From: Deinococcus puniceus
Lineage (GTDB): Bacteria > Deinococcota > Deinococci > Deinococcales > Deinococcaceae
Assembly: GCF_001644565.1 (NCBI RefSeq)
Contig: NZ_CP011387.1
Coordinates: 1,968,501 to 2,032,500, forward strand
DNA: 64,000 nt
Direction: 5' to 3'
Shown here: in pieces, positions 1 through 10,817 of the stretch
How positions within the stretch are numbered: position 1 is the stretch's first letter
How the letters are laid out: every line of letters starts with the position of its first letter
Program-made: the position numbers and the translations under genes
The notes under the pieces: generated by a model
The model's database searches: none
What the model was told of the DNA's origin: nothing
The model's input: the letters and a program-made list of their open reading frames with translations, nothing else

Positions 1-84
1 AACTGCTTGAAGAGAATGGGTTTAATTGATCCGCACGAGAAGACATGCTTCAGAGACGACGCGAATAGACTCGGTGCAACTTAA
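1..84 (+). CDS. possible 3' end of a gene cut by the window edge
   Basis: One forward frame is open from base 1 to a TAA at 82-84, giving 27 residues; the other two forward frames stop within the first 30 bases. A strong intrinsic terminator begins one base after the stop. This fits the C-terminus of a rightward gene whose body lies before the window. No family can be recognised from so few residues, and a chance open frame is possible. Confidence 0.35.
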   Translation, partial: NCLKRMGLIDPHEKTCFRDDANRLGAT

Positions 85-85
85 G

Positions 86-108
86 CCCCCCAGATACGGG
101 GGGTTTTT
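86..108 (+). terminator. Rho-independent terminator
   Basis: Six C, a six-base loop and six G (stem 86-91 with 98-103) are followed by five T at 104-108. It reads rightward and would end the transcript entering from the left edge. Confidence 0.8.
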
Positions 109-124
109 GCTGTTCCTTTGAAGG

Positions 125-373
125 TCAGTGGGGCGTACAACTCGCATCCCACTCCGCGAGGGCCAGCCGCCCGGCATCGCTGATTTCGAACATGCTACCG
201 CCGACCAGCAGACCCGCATGTTCCAGCGCCAGCACGTCGCTCAGGCTGATGTCCTGCTCGGCATAGCGTAGATACAGCAACACGCACACGTCGTCGCGGT
301 AGTAGCCGAGTGCGCCGCCCGCCAACTCCTTGAGAATGGCAAGTTGAGACGGGGCAAGCGCTGAAGCTGACAT
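125..373 (-). CDS. small hypothetical protein, possibly winged-helix-like
   Basis: An 82-residue protein. It has an N-terminal helix (SQLAILKEL), an acidic centre, and ends in a pattern (FEISDAGRLALAEW) that resembles the beta-hairpin and last helix of winged-helix DNA-binding domains. That resemblance is only by eye. No signal peptide or membrane segment is visible. It reads leftward, downstream of the 399-1445 hydrolase on the same strand with a 25-base gap, so the two may be cotranscribed. Function is unknown. Confidence 0.5.
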   Translation of the reverse strand: MSASALAPSQLAILKELAGGALGYYRDDVCVLLYLRYAEQDISLSDVLALEHAGLLVGGSMFEISDAGRLALAEWDASCTPH

Positions 374-398
374 GGCTCAGAGTGGCACAAATCAGCGC

Positions 399-1445
399 TT
401 AAGGATTCGCCCGCCAGAAAGCGTCCAGCGTCACCTTCACATCCAGCATTTTTTCCCAGTGGGGCAGACCATCGGTGTCGGCAATTCTGACCGCACTTTT
501 GCCCGGTAGCGCGGCAAAGTCAGGCAGGCGGGCAAAGTTCACGAAGGCGTCCTGATCTGACATGACCACCACTGGAATGGTCAGTTTGCTGTACAGATCG
601 GCGTAGGCGTCGGGCGTAAAGAGTTGGCCGCTGATGAAATATAAGGGCGCGTACTTGGCTCCGGGCTGGCGGCTGGTGTCTACAGCGTAGTCGATGAGGC
701 CCACGTTGACTGGCCCCCGGAACGACGGATCAAGGAACAGTTCGATGACGGGGCGGGTTCGCAAAATGGCGTACAGGGGGGTGCCGAAGGTACTTAGGAT
801 GTTGTACAGCCGCTGGCCGCCGTCGTCGGCGTTGGCTTGCTGTGTGTTGCCCCGTGGCGTGCCGAGGCCACTGGGACTCAGCAGGGCCAGCGTGCGAATC
901 CGGGGGTCTTGCAGGGCGGCGCGGGCGGCAAACTCGCTGCCGAGACTCATGGAAACCACGTCCACATCGCTGGCGAGTTGGGCCACCAACAGCAGCAGGG
1001 CGCGGGTCATCAGGTCACGGGTGTAAGCAATATCGGGGCGGGCGCTGCTGCCAAAACCGGGCCACTCTAGGGCGTACACCGGACGCGTGCCTGCGTAGGC
1101 GTCCCACACGGGTTTCATCTCGTAGGCGCTGGCGGCGGCATTGACCGAATGGGTCAGGAGTAGGGGCCGTCCCGCGCCGCGTGTGTCGGCGTACACATTG
1201 ACTGGGCCGAAGCCGGGCAGCTCGAAGCTGAAGCGTTGGGCGGGCAGCGCAGGCCGCAACCTGCTGACGGTAGGCACGCCGGGGCTGGCCGGAGTCACCG
1301 TAACCGTCGTCTCGATCTGAAGCTGCGGCACGGTTTCGTTGGCAGAAACCGTGATGGTGGGCGCAGGCGTGCTGGTTTGGGCAAGTCCCGCCGTTCCGAG
1401 AGTAAGCAGGAGCGCGGTGGTCAATACTTTGAGGCCGGAGTTCAT
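399..1445 (-). CDS. secreted alpha/beta hydrolase
   Basis: A 348-residue protein with a signal peptide ([20 protein letters not shown], cleavage likely after LAQ), a Thr/Pro-rich linker, then an alpha/beta-hydrolase domain. The nucleophile elbow reads SMSLGSEF (G-x-S-x-G variant with Ser at position 1), and a late His (DGLPHWEK) can serve as the catalytic base. The family includes lipases, esterases and haloperoxidase-like enzymes; the substrate cannot be told from sequence. A TACAAT at 1478-1483 on the minus strand is a plausible -10 box. It is probably exported to the periplasm or cell surface. A second, unrelated secreted hydrolase lies at 58528-59427. Confidence 0.8.
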   Translation of the reverse strand: MNSGLKVLTTALLLTLGTAGLAQTSTPAPTITVSANETVPQLQIETTVTVTPASPGVPTVSRLRPALPAQRFSFELPGFGPVNVYADTRGAGRPLLLTHSVNAAASAYEMKPVWDAYAGTRPVYALEWPGFGSSARPDIAYTRDLMTRALLLLVAQLASDVDVVSMSLGSEFAARAALQDPRIRTLALLSPSGLGTPRGNTQQANADDGGQRLYNILSTFGTPLYAILRTRPVIELFLDPSFRGPVNVGLIDYAVDTSRQPGAKYAPLYFISGQLFTPDAYADLYSKLTIPVVVMSDQDAFVNFARLPDFAALPGKSAVRIADTDGLPHWEKMLDVKVTLDAFWRANP

Positions 1446-1509
1446 GAGCCTATCGTCTGACCTTGGTGAAGCGATTAATTGTAACTTTGGTTAATATTCT
1501 CCACTCCGT

Positions 1510-1929
1510 TCAGTTCAGTTGTCCGGCATTCCCCGAATTCTGGCTGGTGTAGGTGGCGGCCACGTCGCGCAGGACTCGCCGGGCCAGCGCAATCAAATCG
1601 TCTTCCGAAATGGCGGAGAGGCGGAACACACCGTCTGAACCGTATTCTCCCTGAAACACTCCGTCCGTGCGGCGCACCCGCACCAGCACTTCGCACAGGC
1701 CGAGGCGCAACCATGCGGCCACCCATCCACCCGGCGGGGCCGGACGCAGGCGGTTGGCGGGGTCAGGCGTAAAATCCAGCGTGACGTTGTTGAGGGGCAG
1801 CCCCGGCCCGCTGGCGGTTCGCAGAGCGTGGTACAGCGCGTTGATGAACGCCTCGCACGCCCGCTGTTCGGCCTGCCGCGCCTCGGCATGGCGGCGGATG
1901 GCCGCTTGCAGGGCGTCGAAGTCACTCAT
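1510..1929 (-). CDS. conserved-looking hypothetical protein
   Basis: A 139-residue soluble protein without signal peptide. The N-terminal third is a charged amphipathic helix rich in Ala, Glu and Arg ([20 protein letters not shown]). The rest is mixed alpha/beta, with a beta-rich centre ([20 protein letters not shown]) and a C-terminal helix. It is divergent to the gene starting at 2030, leaving about 100 bases for both promoters. I do not recognise the family. The codon use and the long open frame support a real gene. Confidence 0.55.
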   Translation of the reverse strand: MSDFDALQAAIRRHAEARQAEQRACEAFINALYHALRTASGPGLPLNNVTLDFTPDPANRLRPAPPGGWVAAWLRLGLCEVLVRVRRTDGVFQGEYGSDGVFRLSAISEDDLIALARRVLRDVAATYTSQNSGNAGQLN

Positions 1930-2029
1930 AGGGGGTAGCTCATACGGTGTAAGTCATACAGGGGCGCTCATATCTCTGGCCGTATTCCTACCATGTTTGG
2001 CCCGCACCGCCAACACAGGGCAAGTCAGG

Positions 2030-3307
2030 ATGAAGGGAGCATCAGTGCAGGCGGGTATGCTGCGCGGCGTGACTTCTGCTGGCCTGCCCCTCTCCCCCAC
2101 CTTCAATGCTGTCCAGAATGCTGGCCCCAAAGCCGCCCTGCTGATTTCGAACGGCACGGCAGAAGACCTGATCGGAGCGCGGTTGGCCGGATTGCTGCGC
2201 CTGCCCGTGCGCTACTGCCCGCTGGTGGGAGAAGGCAGGGCGTACACGGCAGTCTCGGAAGCGGTACGGGTGGGCCGGGTGCTGAGGCTGCCCAGCGGCG
2301 GTTTCCCTTTCGGCAGCGTGGGAAATTTGCGGGCAGATGTGGCGGCGGGCTTGGTGCAGGAGTCGCTGGGGCAGTGGCAGGACGCCGTGCAGGGGGCACG
2401 CGGCGCGGGCGTGGTGGTGGTGGTGGGCGACGCCTACGCCCTGATGGTGGGCACACTGGCAGCTCGGCGGGCCGGGATCGGGCTGATTCATGTGCAGCCG
2501 CTGCTGAGCGCCCAGTATCTGGAAGGCCTAAGCGTGCGCGGGGCTATGCAGGAACTGAACGCGCTGGGGGCCAACCTGCCGATGCCTTACGAACTGCGGC
2601 TGGCAGCGGGGGCACGGGCCGTGTTCGTACGGGACGCCCCCACCGCTGCCTACTACGCGGCGCGGGGCGTGGCGGCACGCTGGGCAGGGAGCTTCGCGAT
2701 GGATGTGCTGGCCGCCCCCGAACGCGATCTGAGTCAGTTCACGCGACATAAGCCCCCCGTGCTGGCCCTGATTCCCGGCTCCCGCGAAGACCACCGCCAG
2801 AGCCTTCCGCCTATGCTGCTGGCCTCCGCCCGCCTGCCCGAATTCACGGCACTGGTGGCATGGCCGCACGACTGGGACGCCGTAACCCTGCCCGCTGGCT
2901 GGGCACTAGACATTGGGAGCGAAACGAAAGCCTACGCAACAGGCGAAGGCGTGCGTGTGCCTGTACTGCGCGGGGCATTCGGGGCCATTGCCCACGCCGC
3001 AGATGTGGCGATTGGTACGGCAGGCACCGCCAACGAACAACTGGCCGGACTGGGCAAACCAGTAGTGGCTTTTGCGACGGCTGGCCCGCAGTTCACCGCA
3101 GGGTTTGCCCGCAGGCAAGGCCGGTTGCTGGGCGAGGCGCTGAGTGTGGTGGACGCTGACCCAGACGCCCTTGCTGCCGAAGTGCGGGCGCTGAGACAAG
3201 ACGGCCCCCGCCGCGCCCGCGCTGCCCTAGCAGGGATGACGCGAATCGGGCCAGCCGGAGCCTTACCCGTGATTGCCGAGGAAGTGCAGCGGGCGGCAGG
3301 AGTGTAG
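2030..3307 (+). CDS. lipid-A-disaccharide synthase-related protein
   Basis: About 425 residues. It resembles the LpxB-related family found in cyanobacteria and Deinococcus (GT-B-like fold): an N-terminal [18 protein letters not shown] motif, a central [11 protein letters not shown] segment matching the sugar-nucleotide half, and a late [20 protein letters not shown] motif typical of the UDP-sugar site. Known LpxB joins UDP-diacylglucosamine to lipid X; this branch has no established substrate. The frame is open much further upstream, but that part overlaps the divergent gene at 1510-1929, so ATG 2030 was chosen; ATG 2057 is also possible. Repeat family B begins at the stop codon. Confidence 0.75.
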   Translation: MKGASVQAGMLRGVTSAGLPLSPTFNAVQNAGPKAALLISNGTAEDLIGARLAGLLRLPVRYCPLVGEGRAYTAVSEAVRVGRVLRLPSGGFPFGSVGNLRADVAAGLVQESLGQWQDAVQGARGAGVVVVVGDAYALMVGTLAARRAGIGLIHVQPLLSAQYLEGLSVRGAMQELNALGANLPMPYELRLAAGARAVFVRDAPTAAYYAARGVAARWAGSFAMDVLAAPERDLSQFTRHKPPVLALIPGSREDHRQSLPPMLLASARLPEFTALVAWPHDWDAVTLPAGWALDIGSETKAYATGEGVRVPVLRGAFGAIAHAADVAIGTAGTANEQLAGLGKPVVAFATAGPQFTAGFARRQGRLLGEALSVVDADPDALAAEVRALRQDGPRRARAALAGMTRIGPAGALPVIAEEVQRAAGV

Positions 3308-3357
3308 AGCGTGGATCGTAGCAACCGCCCAACCCACGATCCACGTTCTACGATCCC
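3308..3357. repeat. family B dispersed palindromic repeat, copy 1
   Basis: It starts directly after the TAG stop of the LpxB-related gene. GGATCGTAG at 3313-3321 is the inverted partner of CTACGATCC at 3348-3356, with a second GATCCACG unit between them. The same GTGGATCGTAG words recur at 7493-7625. Confidence 0.7.
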
Positions 3358-3369
3358 TGCAAAGCGTCC

Positions 3370-3406
3370 CGCCCTTCCCTCTCACTACTCACCACTCACG
3401 GTTTTC
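3370..3406. repeat. family C dispersed repeat, copy 1
   Basis: CTCACTACTCACCACTCACG followed by GTTTTCC abuts the stop codon (3407-3409) of the leftward response regulator. Read on the minus strand it is TAG-GAAAACCGTGAGTGGTG. A very similar word string abuts the oppC stop at 43190. Confidence 0.6.
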
Positions 3407-4102
<696 letters not shown>

Positions 4103-4108
4103 AGGCGC

Positions 4109-4114
4109 AGAATA
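4109..4114 (-). promoter_or_regulatory. -10 box of a leaderless start (response regulator)
   Basis: TATTCT on the minus strand, six bases before ATG 4102; transcription would start at or next to the start codon. Confidence 0.6.
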
Positions 4115-4145
4115 CGCGGCGCGGCGGAGAAAGATGGGGCAGGAA

Positions 4146-4388
4146 GTCTAAGGGTCTAAGGCAGGGCACAGGCAATCGCTACGCTCACTCACCCCCTCCC
4201 CGGCCCTCCCCCCTCAAGGGAGAGGGAGAACACACAGCTTCCAGCCCTTCTCTGTTGCCCTCCACCCTTGCGGGGGACTCGTAGAGCTGCGCAGCAGAGG
4301 GCGCTGCAAAGCAGCGGGGTGGGGGGAATGAGTGCCAGCGATTGCCCTTGACTTTCCTTAGACCCTAGACCTTTAGACCCTTTGACTT
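4146..4388. repeat. family A element, longest copy, with inverted ends
   Basis: The left end is GTCTAAGGGTCTAAGG (4146-4161). The right end is CCTTAGACCCTAGACC plus a further TTTAGACCC (4356-4380), so the ends are inverted copies. Inside, GGCAATCGCTACGCTCACTC near the left is mirrored by GAGTGCCAGCGATTGCC near the right. Between them lie C-rich and G-rich arms (CCCTCCCCCCTCAAGGGAG) and a CTCGTAGAGCTGCGCAGCAG palindrome. There is no coding content. It fills the space between the response regulator and the peptide-binding protein. Confidence 0.8.
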
Positions 4389-4402
4389 CCTTTCACACAA
4401 AC

Positions 4403-4432
4403 AAAAACTGCCGCCCCCTCAAGGAACGGCAG
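4403..4432 (-). terminator. terminator of the peptide-binding lipoprotein gene
   Basis: On the minus strand CTGCCG and CGGCAG pair around a 13-base loop, then TTTTTGTTTG follows. It lies 31 bases after the stop of the 4463-6217 gene. Confidence 0.75.
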
Positions 4433-4462
4433 TCTGAATGTATGAAAGTGAGCGTCTGGGCT

Positions 4463-6217
4463 TCAGCCTTTGCTGAGTGCCTTCCAGAGCGTGCCCGTGC
4501 GGAAAGAGATCATCGGGTTGAAGGCTTCGGCGCTGATGCCCTTGACGGTGTCGCGGTAGGCCAGAATGCCGGGATTGCTGGGCAGCAGCACGTAATACGC
4601 CTGATCGGCGGCGCGGCGCGCAATGTTGGCGTACAGCTCGTTTCGGCGGGCCGTGTCGGTGATCGTGCGGGCCTCATTAATCCACGTATCAAGCTGCGTG
4701 TCCTTGAAGTTCAGGCGGGGCTGGTAGTAGCCGTCGCTGCTGTAAAAGGTATGCACGAAGTTGTCGGGATCGGCGTAATCGGGTGCCCAGCCTGTAATGA
4801 TCATCAGTTCTTTGCCCGCCGCACCGTCGCTGATGATTTCAGACCACTGCTTGGCCACGATGTTCACGCGAAACTTGGGATTCAGCGATTCGATGTTCTT
4901 CTTCAGCAGTTCCATGCCCGTTTGAGCGCTGACACTTCCGGCGCGGTAGGTGGCGTTCAGCGTGAAGCCGTTGGCCCAGACCTGACCGCCCCAAGCCCGC
5001 TGGAAGGCGGCGCGGGCGGCCTCCAGGTCAAATTTGGGGGCTTCCAGATTCTTGTCGTAGCCGGGGAACGTATCGGGCAAGAGGAAGTTACGGGCCTCGC
5101 CTTTCTCGCCCTGAACTTCCTTGATGTACTGCGGCACGTTGAAGGCCGCGACGAAGCCCCGGCGCACGTCTACGTCGCTAAAAAAGTTGGCGGGAATACC
5201 CTTGCCGTCCAGCTTACCACTGCCGATGCGGGTGGCGTCTTTCATATTCTGGTTCATGGAGATGCCGAACGCGCCTGTATCGGGCAGGTTGTCCAGAATG
5301 GCGATGCCTTCCTTGCCCGTCAACTGTTCCTCGATGATGGGCCGTCCACCCGTTTCGATCAGATCGGCGTCGCCCCGCTCGAAGGCTTGAAGGCGGGCGG
5401 CCTGTTCCGGCACCAGCTGAATGACTATGTTCTTGATACTGGCCTTGTCGCCCCAATAGTCCTCGAAGGCGGTGGCCGTCAGCGCGTTGGCGGTCTTTTC
5501 CAGCAGGCGGTAAGCGCCCGTGCCGCTGGGGTCTTTGGCCAGCGGGCTGCCGGTCAGGTCTTTGCCCACCGCCGCCTTCCATGTGGCTTCGGTACCATCC
5601 CACTCGCCAATTTCCTTGGCATGGGCGCTGTCTACGATGCTCTGGCCCGTGTAGGCCAGCTTGGACAGGAACGCAGGGTCAGCTTTAGGGAGCTTGAAGA
5701 CCAGCGTTTCGCCGTCGCACTTCACAGCGTCCGTAATGCGCTGCCAAGTAATTGAGGTGTCGTCGTTGGCGTTCGCGCCCGTACCCAGCAGGCTTTCGGA
5801 GAGGAACCAGTTGCCGCTGTCGGCGGTGTTGGTGACCAAGTTGCGGCGGAAAGTGTATTCGGCGTCGGCACACTTGAAATCGTTGCCCGCGTGGAATTTC
5901 ACGCCTTCCCGCAGCGTGAAACGGTACTCGCGGCCCTCGTTGCCTTCCGTCCATTGGGTTGCCAACTGCGGCGCAAGCTCGCTCAGGCTGTTGCCCTTGT
6001 AGGTCAGCAGCGTCTCATACAGGTTTTCTACGACTTGCCCACTGCCCGTGTCGTAGGTGGTGCCGGGGTCTAGGGTGGGAATATCGGCGGATTCCTGCAC
6101 CACGAGGGTACTGGCCGCGCCATTGTTGCTCTGGTTATTGCAGGCGGCCAGCGTGAGGGCGAGCGTGGTAAGCGCGACGGCGCTAAGGACTTTTTTGGGG
6201 GAGTGAATGAGGGTCAT
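4463..6217 (-). CDS. peptide ABC transporter substrate-binding lipoprotein
   Basis: 584 residues, family 5 extracellular solute-binding protein (DppA/OppA type). The signal peptide ends in a lipobox (LTLAAC), so it should be lipid-anchored outside the membrane. Family features include [36 protein letters not shown] and the late [12 protein letters not shown] block. The start is ATG 6217 because AAGGAG lies four to five bases upstream; an in-frame TTG at 6235 precedes that ribosome site. It stands alone, unlike the complete opp operon at 40.9-47.2 kb, so it either borrows a permease or works with one elsewhere. TATATG about 35 bases upstream could be its -10. Confidence 0.93.
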   Translation of the reverse strand: MTLIHSPKKVLSAVALTTLALTLAACNNQSNNGAASTLVVQESADIPTLDPGTTYDTGSGQVVENLYETLLTYKGNSLSELAPQLATQWTEGNEGREYRFTLREGVKFHAGNDFKCADAEYTFRRNLVTNTADSGNWFLSESLLGTGANANDDTSITWQRITDAVKCDGETLVFKLPKADPAFLSKLAYTGQSIVDSAHAKEIGEWDGTEATWKAAVGKDLTGSPLAKDPSGTGAYRLLEKTANALTATAFEDYWGDKASIKNIVIQLVPEQAARLQAFERGDADLIETGGRPIIEEQLTGKEGIAILDNLPDTGAFGISMNQNMKDATRIGSGKLDGKGIPANFFSDVDVRRGFVAAFNVPQYIKEVQGEKGEARNFLLPDTFPGYDKNLEAPKFDLEAARAAFQRAWGGQVWANGFTLNATYRAGSVSAQTGMELLKKNIESLNPKFRVNIVAKQWSEIISDGAAGKELMIITGWAPDYADPDNFVHTFYSSDGYYQPRLNFKDTQLDTWINEARTITDTARRNELYANIARRAADQAYYVLLPSNPGILAYRDTVKGISAEAFNPMISFRTGTLWKALSKG

Positions 6218-6551
6218 GGTTCTCCTTGAGGGCAACGTGCATATACTCCGAAGTGGCTCTACCCCAAACGGGCGAGTACGGCACTAGAGCGGCAGATTAG
6301 AGAGCGGTCATGAGGAAGCATCCTGAGAAATCTAAAGGTGTGCCCCCTGCCGCGTCAGGTAAGTGCGAGAAGGCCCGCCAGCGCGTTGAACTTGATTTAA
6401 AAAGGCTCAAGAACAGGCTCTGGCAACGGCTGGAGCATCACTCACGCCAATTAAGGTCAGTCTTTACGTGTGCCAGCGCCTGCCTTATATCGCGGGCAAC
6501 ACCGCCGAGTTGAATGCAAGGCGTCCCACATCAGCCTTGAGTGCTGTCATG
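6218..6551. other. intergenic region between divergent genes
   Basis: About 330 bases separate the lipoprotein gene from hslO. It holds the ribosome site and likely promoter of the former near 6225-6260. A 67-codon forward frame at 6310-6513 has no ribosome site or family match and was not accepted. I see no repeat or RNA here. Confidence 0.5.
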
Positions 6552-6557
6552 TAAGAT
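6552..6557 (+). promoter_or_regulatory. -10 box of a leaderless start (hslO)
   Basis: TAAGAT, six bases before ATG 6564. Confidence 0.65.
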
Positions 6558-6563
6558 TCCCTG

Positions 6564-7475
<912 letters not shown>

Positions 7476-7492
7476 GGCACTTTGCGCCGGGA

Positions 7493-7625
7493 ACGTGGTG
7501 GGTGGATCGTAGAACGTGGGAAGGGCGCAGATGGTCAGTGAGGATTTACTGCTCTGCACTTCGGCCACCTCGCTAGAAATTCATTTGACATCTCCACGAT
7601 CCACAGGTTTACAATCCACGATCCT
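7493..7625. repeat. family B dispersed palindromic repeat, copy 2
   Basis: GTGGATCGTAGAACGTGG at 7502-7519 faces CCACGATCCACAGG and a final CCACGATCC at 7616-7624, so the block is an imperfect inverted repeat of about 125 bases between hslO and htrA. GGTCAGTGAG inside resembles family C. No frame is open across it. Confidence 0.65.
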
Positions 7626-7684
7626 CTAAGCCAGCCTTAGCCCACCTCCCATACCGCACTGCCCACATTTCTGCACAGCGCCCC

Positions 7685-7690
7685 TACAAT
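7685..7690 (+). promoter_or_regulatory. -10 box of a leaderless start (htrA)
   Basis: TACAAT, seven bases before ATG 7698. Confidence 0.65.
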
Positions 7691-7697
7691 TCCCCCT

Positions 7698-8978
7698 ATG
7701 AAGGCCCCTCTCATCGGAACCCTGCTGGTACTCGCCGGACTTGGCTTGGGCGCGACGTTGCTCAGAGATCAAGTGCCTGTAGGCGGGGCAAGTGCGCCCG
7801 CGGCGGCTCCCGCACCCAACGAAGCCGCCGCGAAATTGCAGAATGAACTGAACACCATCGACATCGTGAAGCGCTTTGAGCCGGGACTGGTGTACATCAG
7901 CACCGAGCAAGACATTGCCAGCAGCGATCCATTCGGCTGGATGTTTGGCGGCGGCACGGAGGAAACGCAGGTGCAGCAGGGCGTCGGCAGCGGCTTTTTC
8001 GTGAATGCTCAGGGCGATATTCTGACCAATTACCATGTGGTGGCAGGTCAGGCCGGAGCAGGTGCCGCCGACAGAATCCGCGTGCGCGTGATGGGCCGCA
8101 CGGAAACGGTGACGGCCAAAGTCATCGGGCTGGCTCCGCAATACGATTTGGCCCTGATTCGCCCGCAGGGACTGGACGCCAACCTGATCAAACCGATTCC
8201 ACTGGGCAATTCGGACACGTTGCAAGTGGGCCAGAAAGCCGTGGCGATGGGCGCTCCGTTCGGACTGGATTTTAGTGTGACCGAGGGCATTGTCAGCAGC
8301 ACCGCCCGCCAGATTCCGATTGGGTTTTCTACCAGTGGCAGCGGCGAAGGCATTACCCAAAAGGCCATTCAGACTGATGCGGCCATCAATCCGGGCAACT
8401 CCGGCGGGCCTCTCTTAGACAGCAGCGGGCGCGTGATCGGCATCAATACCCAAATCTATTCGCCCAGTGGGGCCAGCGGCGCGTCTCAGAGCGCGGGCGT
8501 GGGCTTTGCCATTCCCATCAACGCGGCCAAAAACCTGTTGCCCCGCCTTCAGGCCGCGGGCGGCGGTGTGGTGCTGGCCCCCAAACTGACCGGAGTGACG
8601 CCCGGCTTGGTGGTGCAGCAGCGCACGGCGGGCGGCGCGAGGAATGTGGCGGTGGGCCTGAGCATGCTGTCCAGCGAGGGCAAAAGCACGCTGAACTTGC
8701 CGGAATCGGGGCTGGTGGTGGGCGGGGTTGCGCCCGGAACGCCTGCTTACGCGGCTGGGCTGCGCGGCGGCACGGACACTCAGGCCTTCCGGGGCGGCGC
8801 GATTCAGCTAGGCGGAGACGTGATCGTGGAGGCGAACGGCTTGCCCGTAGATGCCTTAGAAGACCTGCAAGCCGCGCTGATCGACAAAAAGGAAGGCGAT
8901 ACGGTGACGCTGAAGGTGGTCAGGGACGGCGAGACCCGTGAGGTGAAGGTCACGCTGGACGCCGCCGCTTTTCAGTGA
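7698..8978 (+). CDS. HtrA/DegP-type serine protease with PDZ domain
   Basis: 426 residues. An N-terminal hydrophobic segment (residues 4-22) is a signal anchor or signal peptide, so the protease acts outside the membrane. The trypsin-like domain has His113 (ILTNYHVV), Asp150 (QYDLALIR) and Ser235 ([11 protein letters not shown]). A single PDZ domain follows at about 325-420 ([37 protein letters not shown]). Family role: degradation of misfolded envelope proteins, or site-1 cleavage in signalling. It overlaps the next gene by four bases, and the operon continues to a pair of M50 proteins, which suggests a site-1/site-2 protease partnership. Confidence 0.95.
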   Translation: MKAPLIGTLLVLAGLGLGATLLRDQVPVGGASAPAAAPAPNEAAAKLQNELNTIDIVKRFEPGLVYISTEQDIASSDPFGWMFGGGTEETQVQQGVGSGFFVNAQGDILTNYHVVAGQAGAGAADRIRVRVMGRTETVTAKVIGLAPQYDLALIRPQGLDANLIKPIPLGNSDTLQVGQKAVAMGAPFGLDFSVTEGIVSSTARQIPIGFSTSGSGEGITQKAIQTDAAINPGNSGGPLLDSSGRVIGINTQIYSPSGASGASQSAGVGFAIPINAAKNLLPRLQAAGGGVVLAPKLTGVTPGLVVQQRTAGGARNVAVGLSMLSSEGKSTLNLPESGLVVGGVAPGTPAYAAGLRGGTDTQAFRGGAIQLGGDVIVEANGLPVDALEDLQAALIDKKEGDTVTLKVVRDGETREVKVTLDAAAFQ

Positions 8979-10123
8979 AAGACAGGGCAGTGAGCAGGAG
9001 CCAAGAAGAAGCAAACACCGTCTGGGACAGCCTTCCCTCAGACGATCAACTCTGGTTGACCGACTTCGCGGCGCTGGTTCCGGCGGGGGCAACTGTGGCG
9101 TTGGTGGGCGGCGCGGTGCGGGACGGCTTGCTGGGGATTGCCTCCAACACTTCACCTGATCTGGATTTGGCGATAGAAGGCGCAGATCTTCAGGCTTTGG
9201 CAACGGCAACAGGCCTGCCCTTCACCTTTCATGCGGCGTTTGGCAATGCCACCGTGACCCTGCCCGATAACCGAACCGTAGACTTGATCCGTACCCGCCG
9301 CGAAACATACCCGGTGGCAGGCGGCAACCCCGTTCCCGAACCCGGAACCCTGACCGAAGATTTGCAGCGGCGCGATTTTGGCCTCAATGCGCTGGCGCTG
9401 GTGCTGGAGCCGGGGGGAGAACTTCACCTGCTGGACGTGGTGGGCGGCCTGCCCGATATACAGGCGCGGGTGCTGCGGCCCCTGCATTCCGGCTCCTTTC
9501 ACGAGGATGCCAGCCGGTTGGTGCGGGCGGCACGGTTGGCGGCGCGGCTGGACTTGGCGGCCCACCCCGATCTGCTGGCGCAAGTGCCCGACGCGCTGAA
9601 GATGGCCGAACAGACTCCGCGCCTATGGGCTGAGCTGCGATTGCTGCTGGCCGAACCTCGCCCCGGACGAGCGGCCCGGATGCTGGAAACGTGGGGCGCA
9701 GGCCAACTCCCGCCCCCCGCCAGTCTGCCGCTGCTGGACGCGCTGGACGCCGAAAAAGAGCAGGGCGTGGCTGTCAACTTTCAGACCTACGCCGCTGCCC
9801 TGCTGCACGTCGCGCCGAATCCTGCCGACTTGGCCGCCCGCCTGAATTTGGGCGAAAAGCCCGCCGCGTTGCTGGCCCGTGCCCTCTCCGACACGCCGTA
9901 TCCAGACGGCAGCCCCGAACGAATCCTGCGGCGATTGCTGCGCCCGGACGCCTACACGCCCCTGACTGGGCGCGACGTGGTGGCGCTGGGCGTTCCAGCG
10001 GGCCAACAGATCGGCGCGGCGCTGGCCTACCTCGCGGGGTTGCGGGCAGCGGGGCAAGTGCAGTCGGCAGAGGATGAACGGGCGGCGCTGAGGCAGTACG
10101 TGCGGAACCTGCCTCCTTCATGA
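8975..10123 (+). CDS. tRNA nucleotidyltransferase / poly(A) polymerase family
   Basis: 382 residues, class II nucleotidyltransferase. The signature [12 protein letters not shown] followed by DLDLAIEG gives the metal-binding Asp pair; RRETYPV and [11 protein letters not shown] are the downstream NTP-site motifs, and [18 protein letters not shown] is the family's next block. The enzyme adds CCA, or part of it, to tRNA 3' ends. Split CC-adding and A-adding enzymes are known in Deinococcus radiodurans, so this could be either half; sequence alone does not decide. The GTG start overlaps the htrA stop (GTGA), and its own stop overlaps the next ATG. Confidence 0.9.
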   Translation: MKDRAVSRSQEEANTVWDSLPSDDQLWLTDFAALVPAGATVALVGGAVRDGLLGIASNTSPDLDLAIEGADLQALATATGLPFTFHAAFGNATVTLPDNRTVDLIRTRRETYPVAGGNPVPEPGTLTEDLQRRDFGLNALALVLEPGGELHLLDVVGGLPDIQARVLRPLHSGSFHEDASRLVRAARLAARLDLAAHPDLLAQVPDALKMAEQTPRLWAELRLLLAEPRPGRAARMLETWGAGQLPPPASLPLLDALDAEKEQGVAVNFQTYAAALLHVAPNPADLAARLNLGEKPAALLARALSDTPYPDGSPERILRRLLRPDAYTPLTGRDVVALGVPAGQQIGAALAYLAGLRAAGQVQSAEDERAALRQYVRNLPPS

Positions 10124-10749
10124 TCGGCCCGCTGACTCTGCTGACCACCGAACCCTTGCTGCTGCTGGTGCAGGTGGCCGCACTGCTGGCAGGCATGATC
10201 CTAAAGGGCGTGGTGCAGGCCCGACTCGCGGCCCACTGGGGCGACAGGAGCGGCGTGCAGGCGGGCTTCGGTTGGCCTGAGCCTGCGGTGCACCTTGACC
10301 TGTGGCGGCTGGCGCTGCATCTGCTGATCGGGGTGGCGCTGCCCCGGCCCGTGCCGCTGGCCCTGCGCGGGCCGAATGCTGCCGCCGTGCTGCTGATTGG
10401 CCCGCTGACGCTGGTAGCAGTGGCCCTCTTGCTGTTGGCCCTCCAACGTATTCAGCAACAACTGTTGCCCGCCACCGCCGACGTGATCGGCACCGGACTG
10501 GGCCGCGCCGCTTACGGCCTGTGCCTACACACCCTGTTCAATCTATTGCCGCTGCCGGGGCTGGATCTGGGGCGAATGCTGGCCCACACGGCCCGGCTTC
10601 CGCCCCTGCTGACCAAGTTGCCCCGCCCCCTGCGCGGCACGCTGCTGCCCGCGCTGGCTTGGACAGCCCTCTTCTTGACCGGCACGTTGCAATGGGCCAC
10701 CGCGCCGCTGTGGGCGGGCCTACAAAGCACGATCACGCTGCTGCCCTAG
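10120..10749 (+). CDS. membrane protein, M50 site-2-protease paralogue lacking the zinc site
   Basis: 209 residues, about five membrane segments. It aligns without gaps (offset one) with the first 79 residues of the M50 protease at 10818: LLTTEP with LLTTNP, HLD (58-60) with HLD (57-59), PRPVP with AKPVP. The protease's HEFAH (28-32) is KGVVQ (29-33) here, so both zinc histidines and the catalytic Glu are absent. The third-ligand region is [15 protein letters not shown] against [15 protein letters not shown], keeping the Asp. It is therefore a likely pseudoprotease. It overlaps the nucleotidyltransferase by four bases and shares its transcript. Confidence 0.8.
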   Translation: MIGPLTLLTTEPLLLLVQVAALLAGMILKGVVQARLAAHWGDRSGVQAGFGWPEPAVHLDLWRLALHLLIGVALPRPVPLALRGPNAAAVLLIGPLTLVAVALLLLALQRIQQQLLPATADVIGTGLGRAAYGLCLHTLFNLLPLPGLDLGRMLAHTARLPPLLTKLPRPLRGTLLPALAWTALFLTGTLQWATAPLWAGLQSTITLLP

Positions 10750-10802
10750 CACCGGTACGCAGAGCAGGAAGAACGGCCCCTATTCGGACAACGCCTTCCC
10801 CG

Positions 10803-10808
10803 TAGAAT
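10803..10808 (+). promoter_or_regulatory. -10 box close to the M50 start
   Basis: TAGAAT, nine bases before ATG 10818; gives the active M50 gene its own promoter beside any read-through from htrA. Confidence 0.55.
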
Positions 10809-10817
10809 GCAGGGCCT

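Noticed and set aside
1667..2029. Upstream extension of the LpxB-related frame by 121 codons
   Set aside because: It overlaps the divergent gene at 1510-1929 and reads as Arg/Ser-rich out-of-frame sequence.
4382..5755. 457-codon forward frame opposite the peptide-binding protein
   Set aside because: Antisense shadow of a well-conserved gene, as with the long frames opposite ccmF, guaB, metH, oppA and argS.
6310..6513. 67-codon forward frame between the lipoprotein gene and hslO
   Set aside because: No ribosome site, no family resemblance, ends without context; basic composition fits chance.
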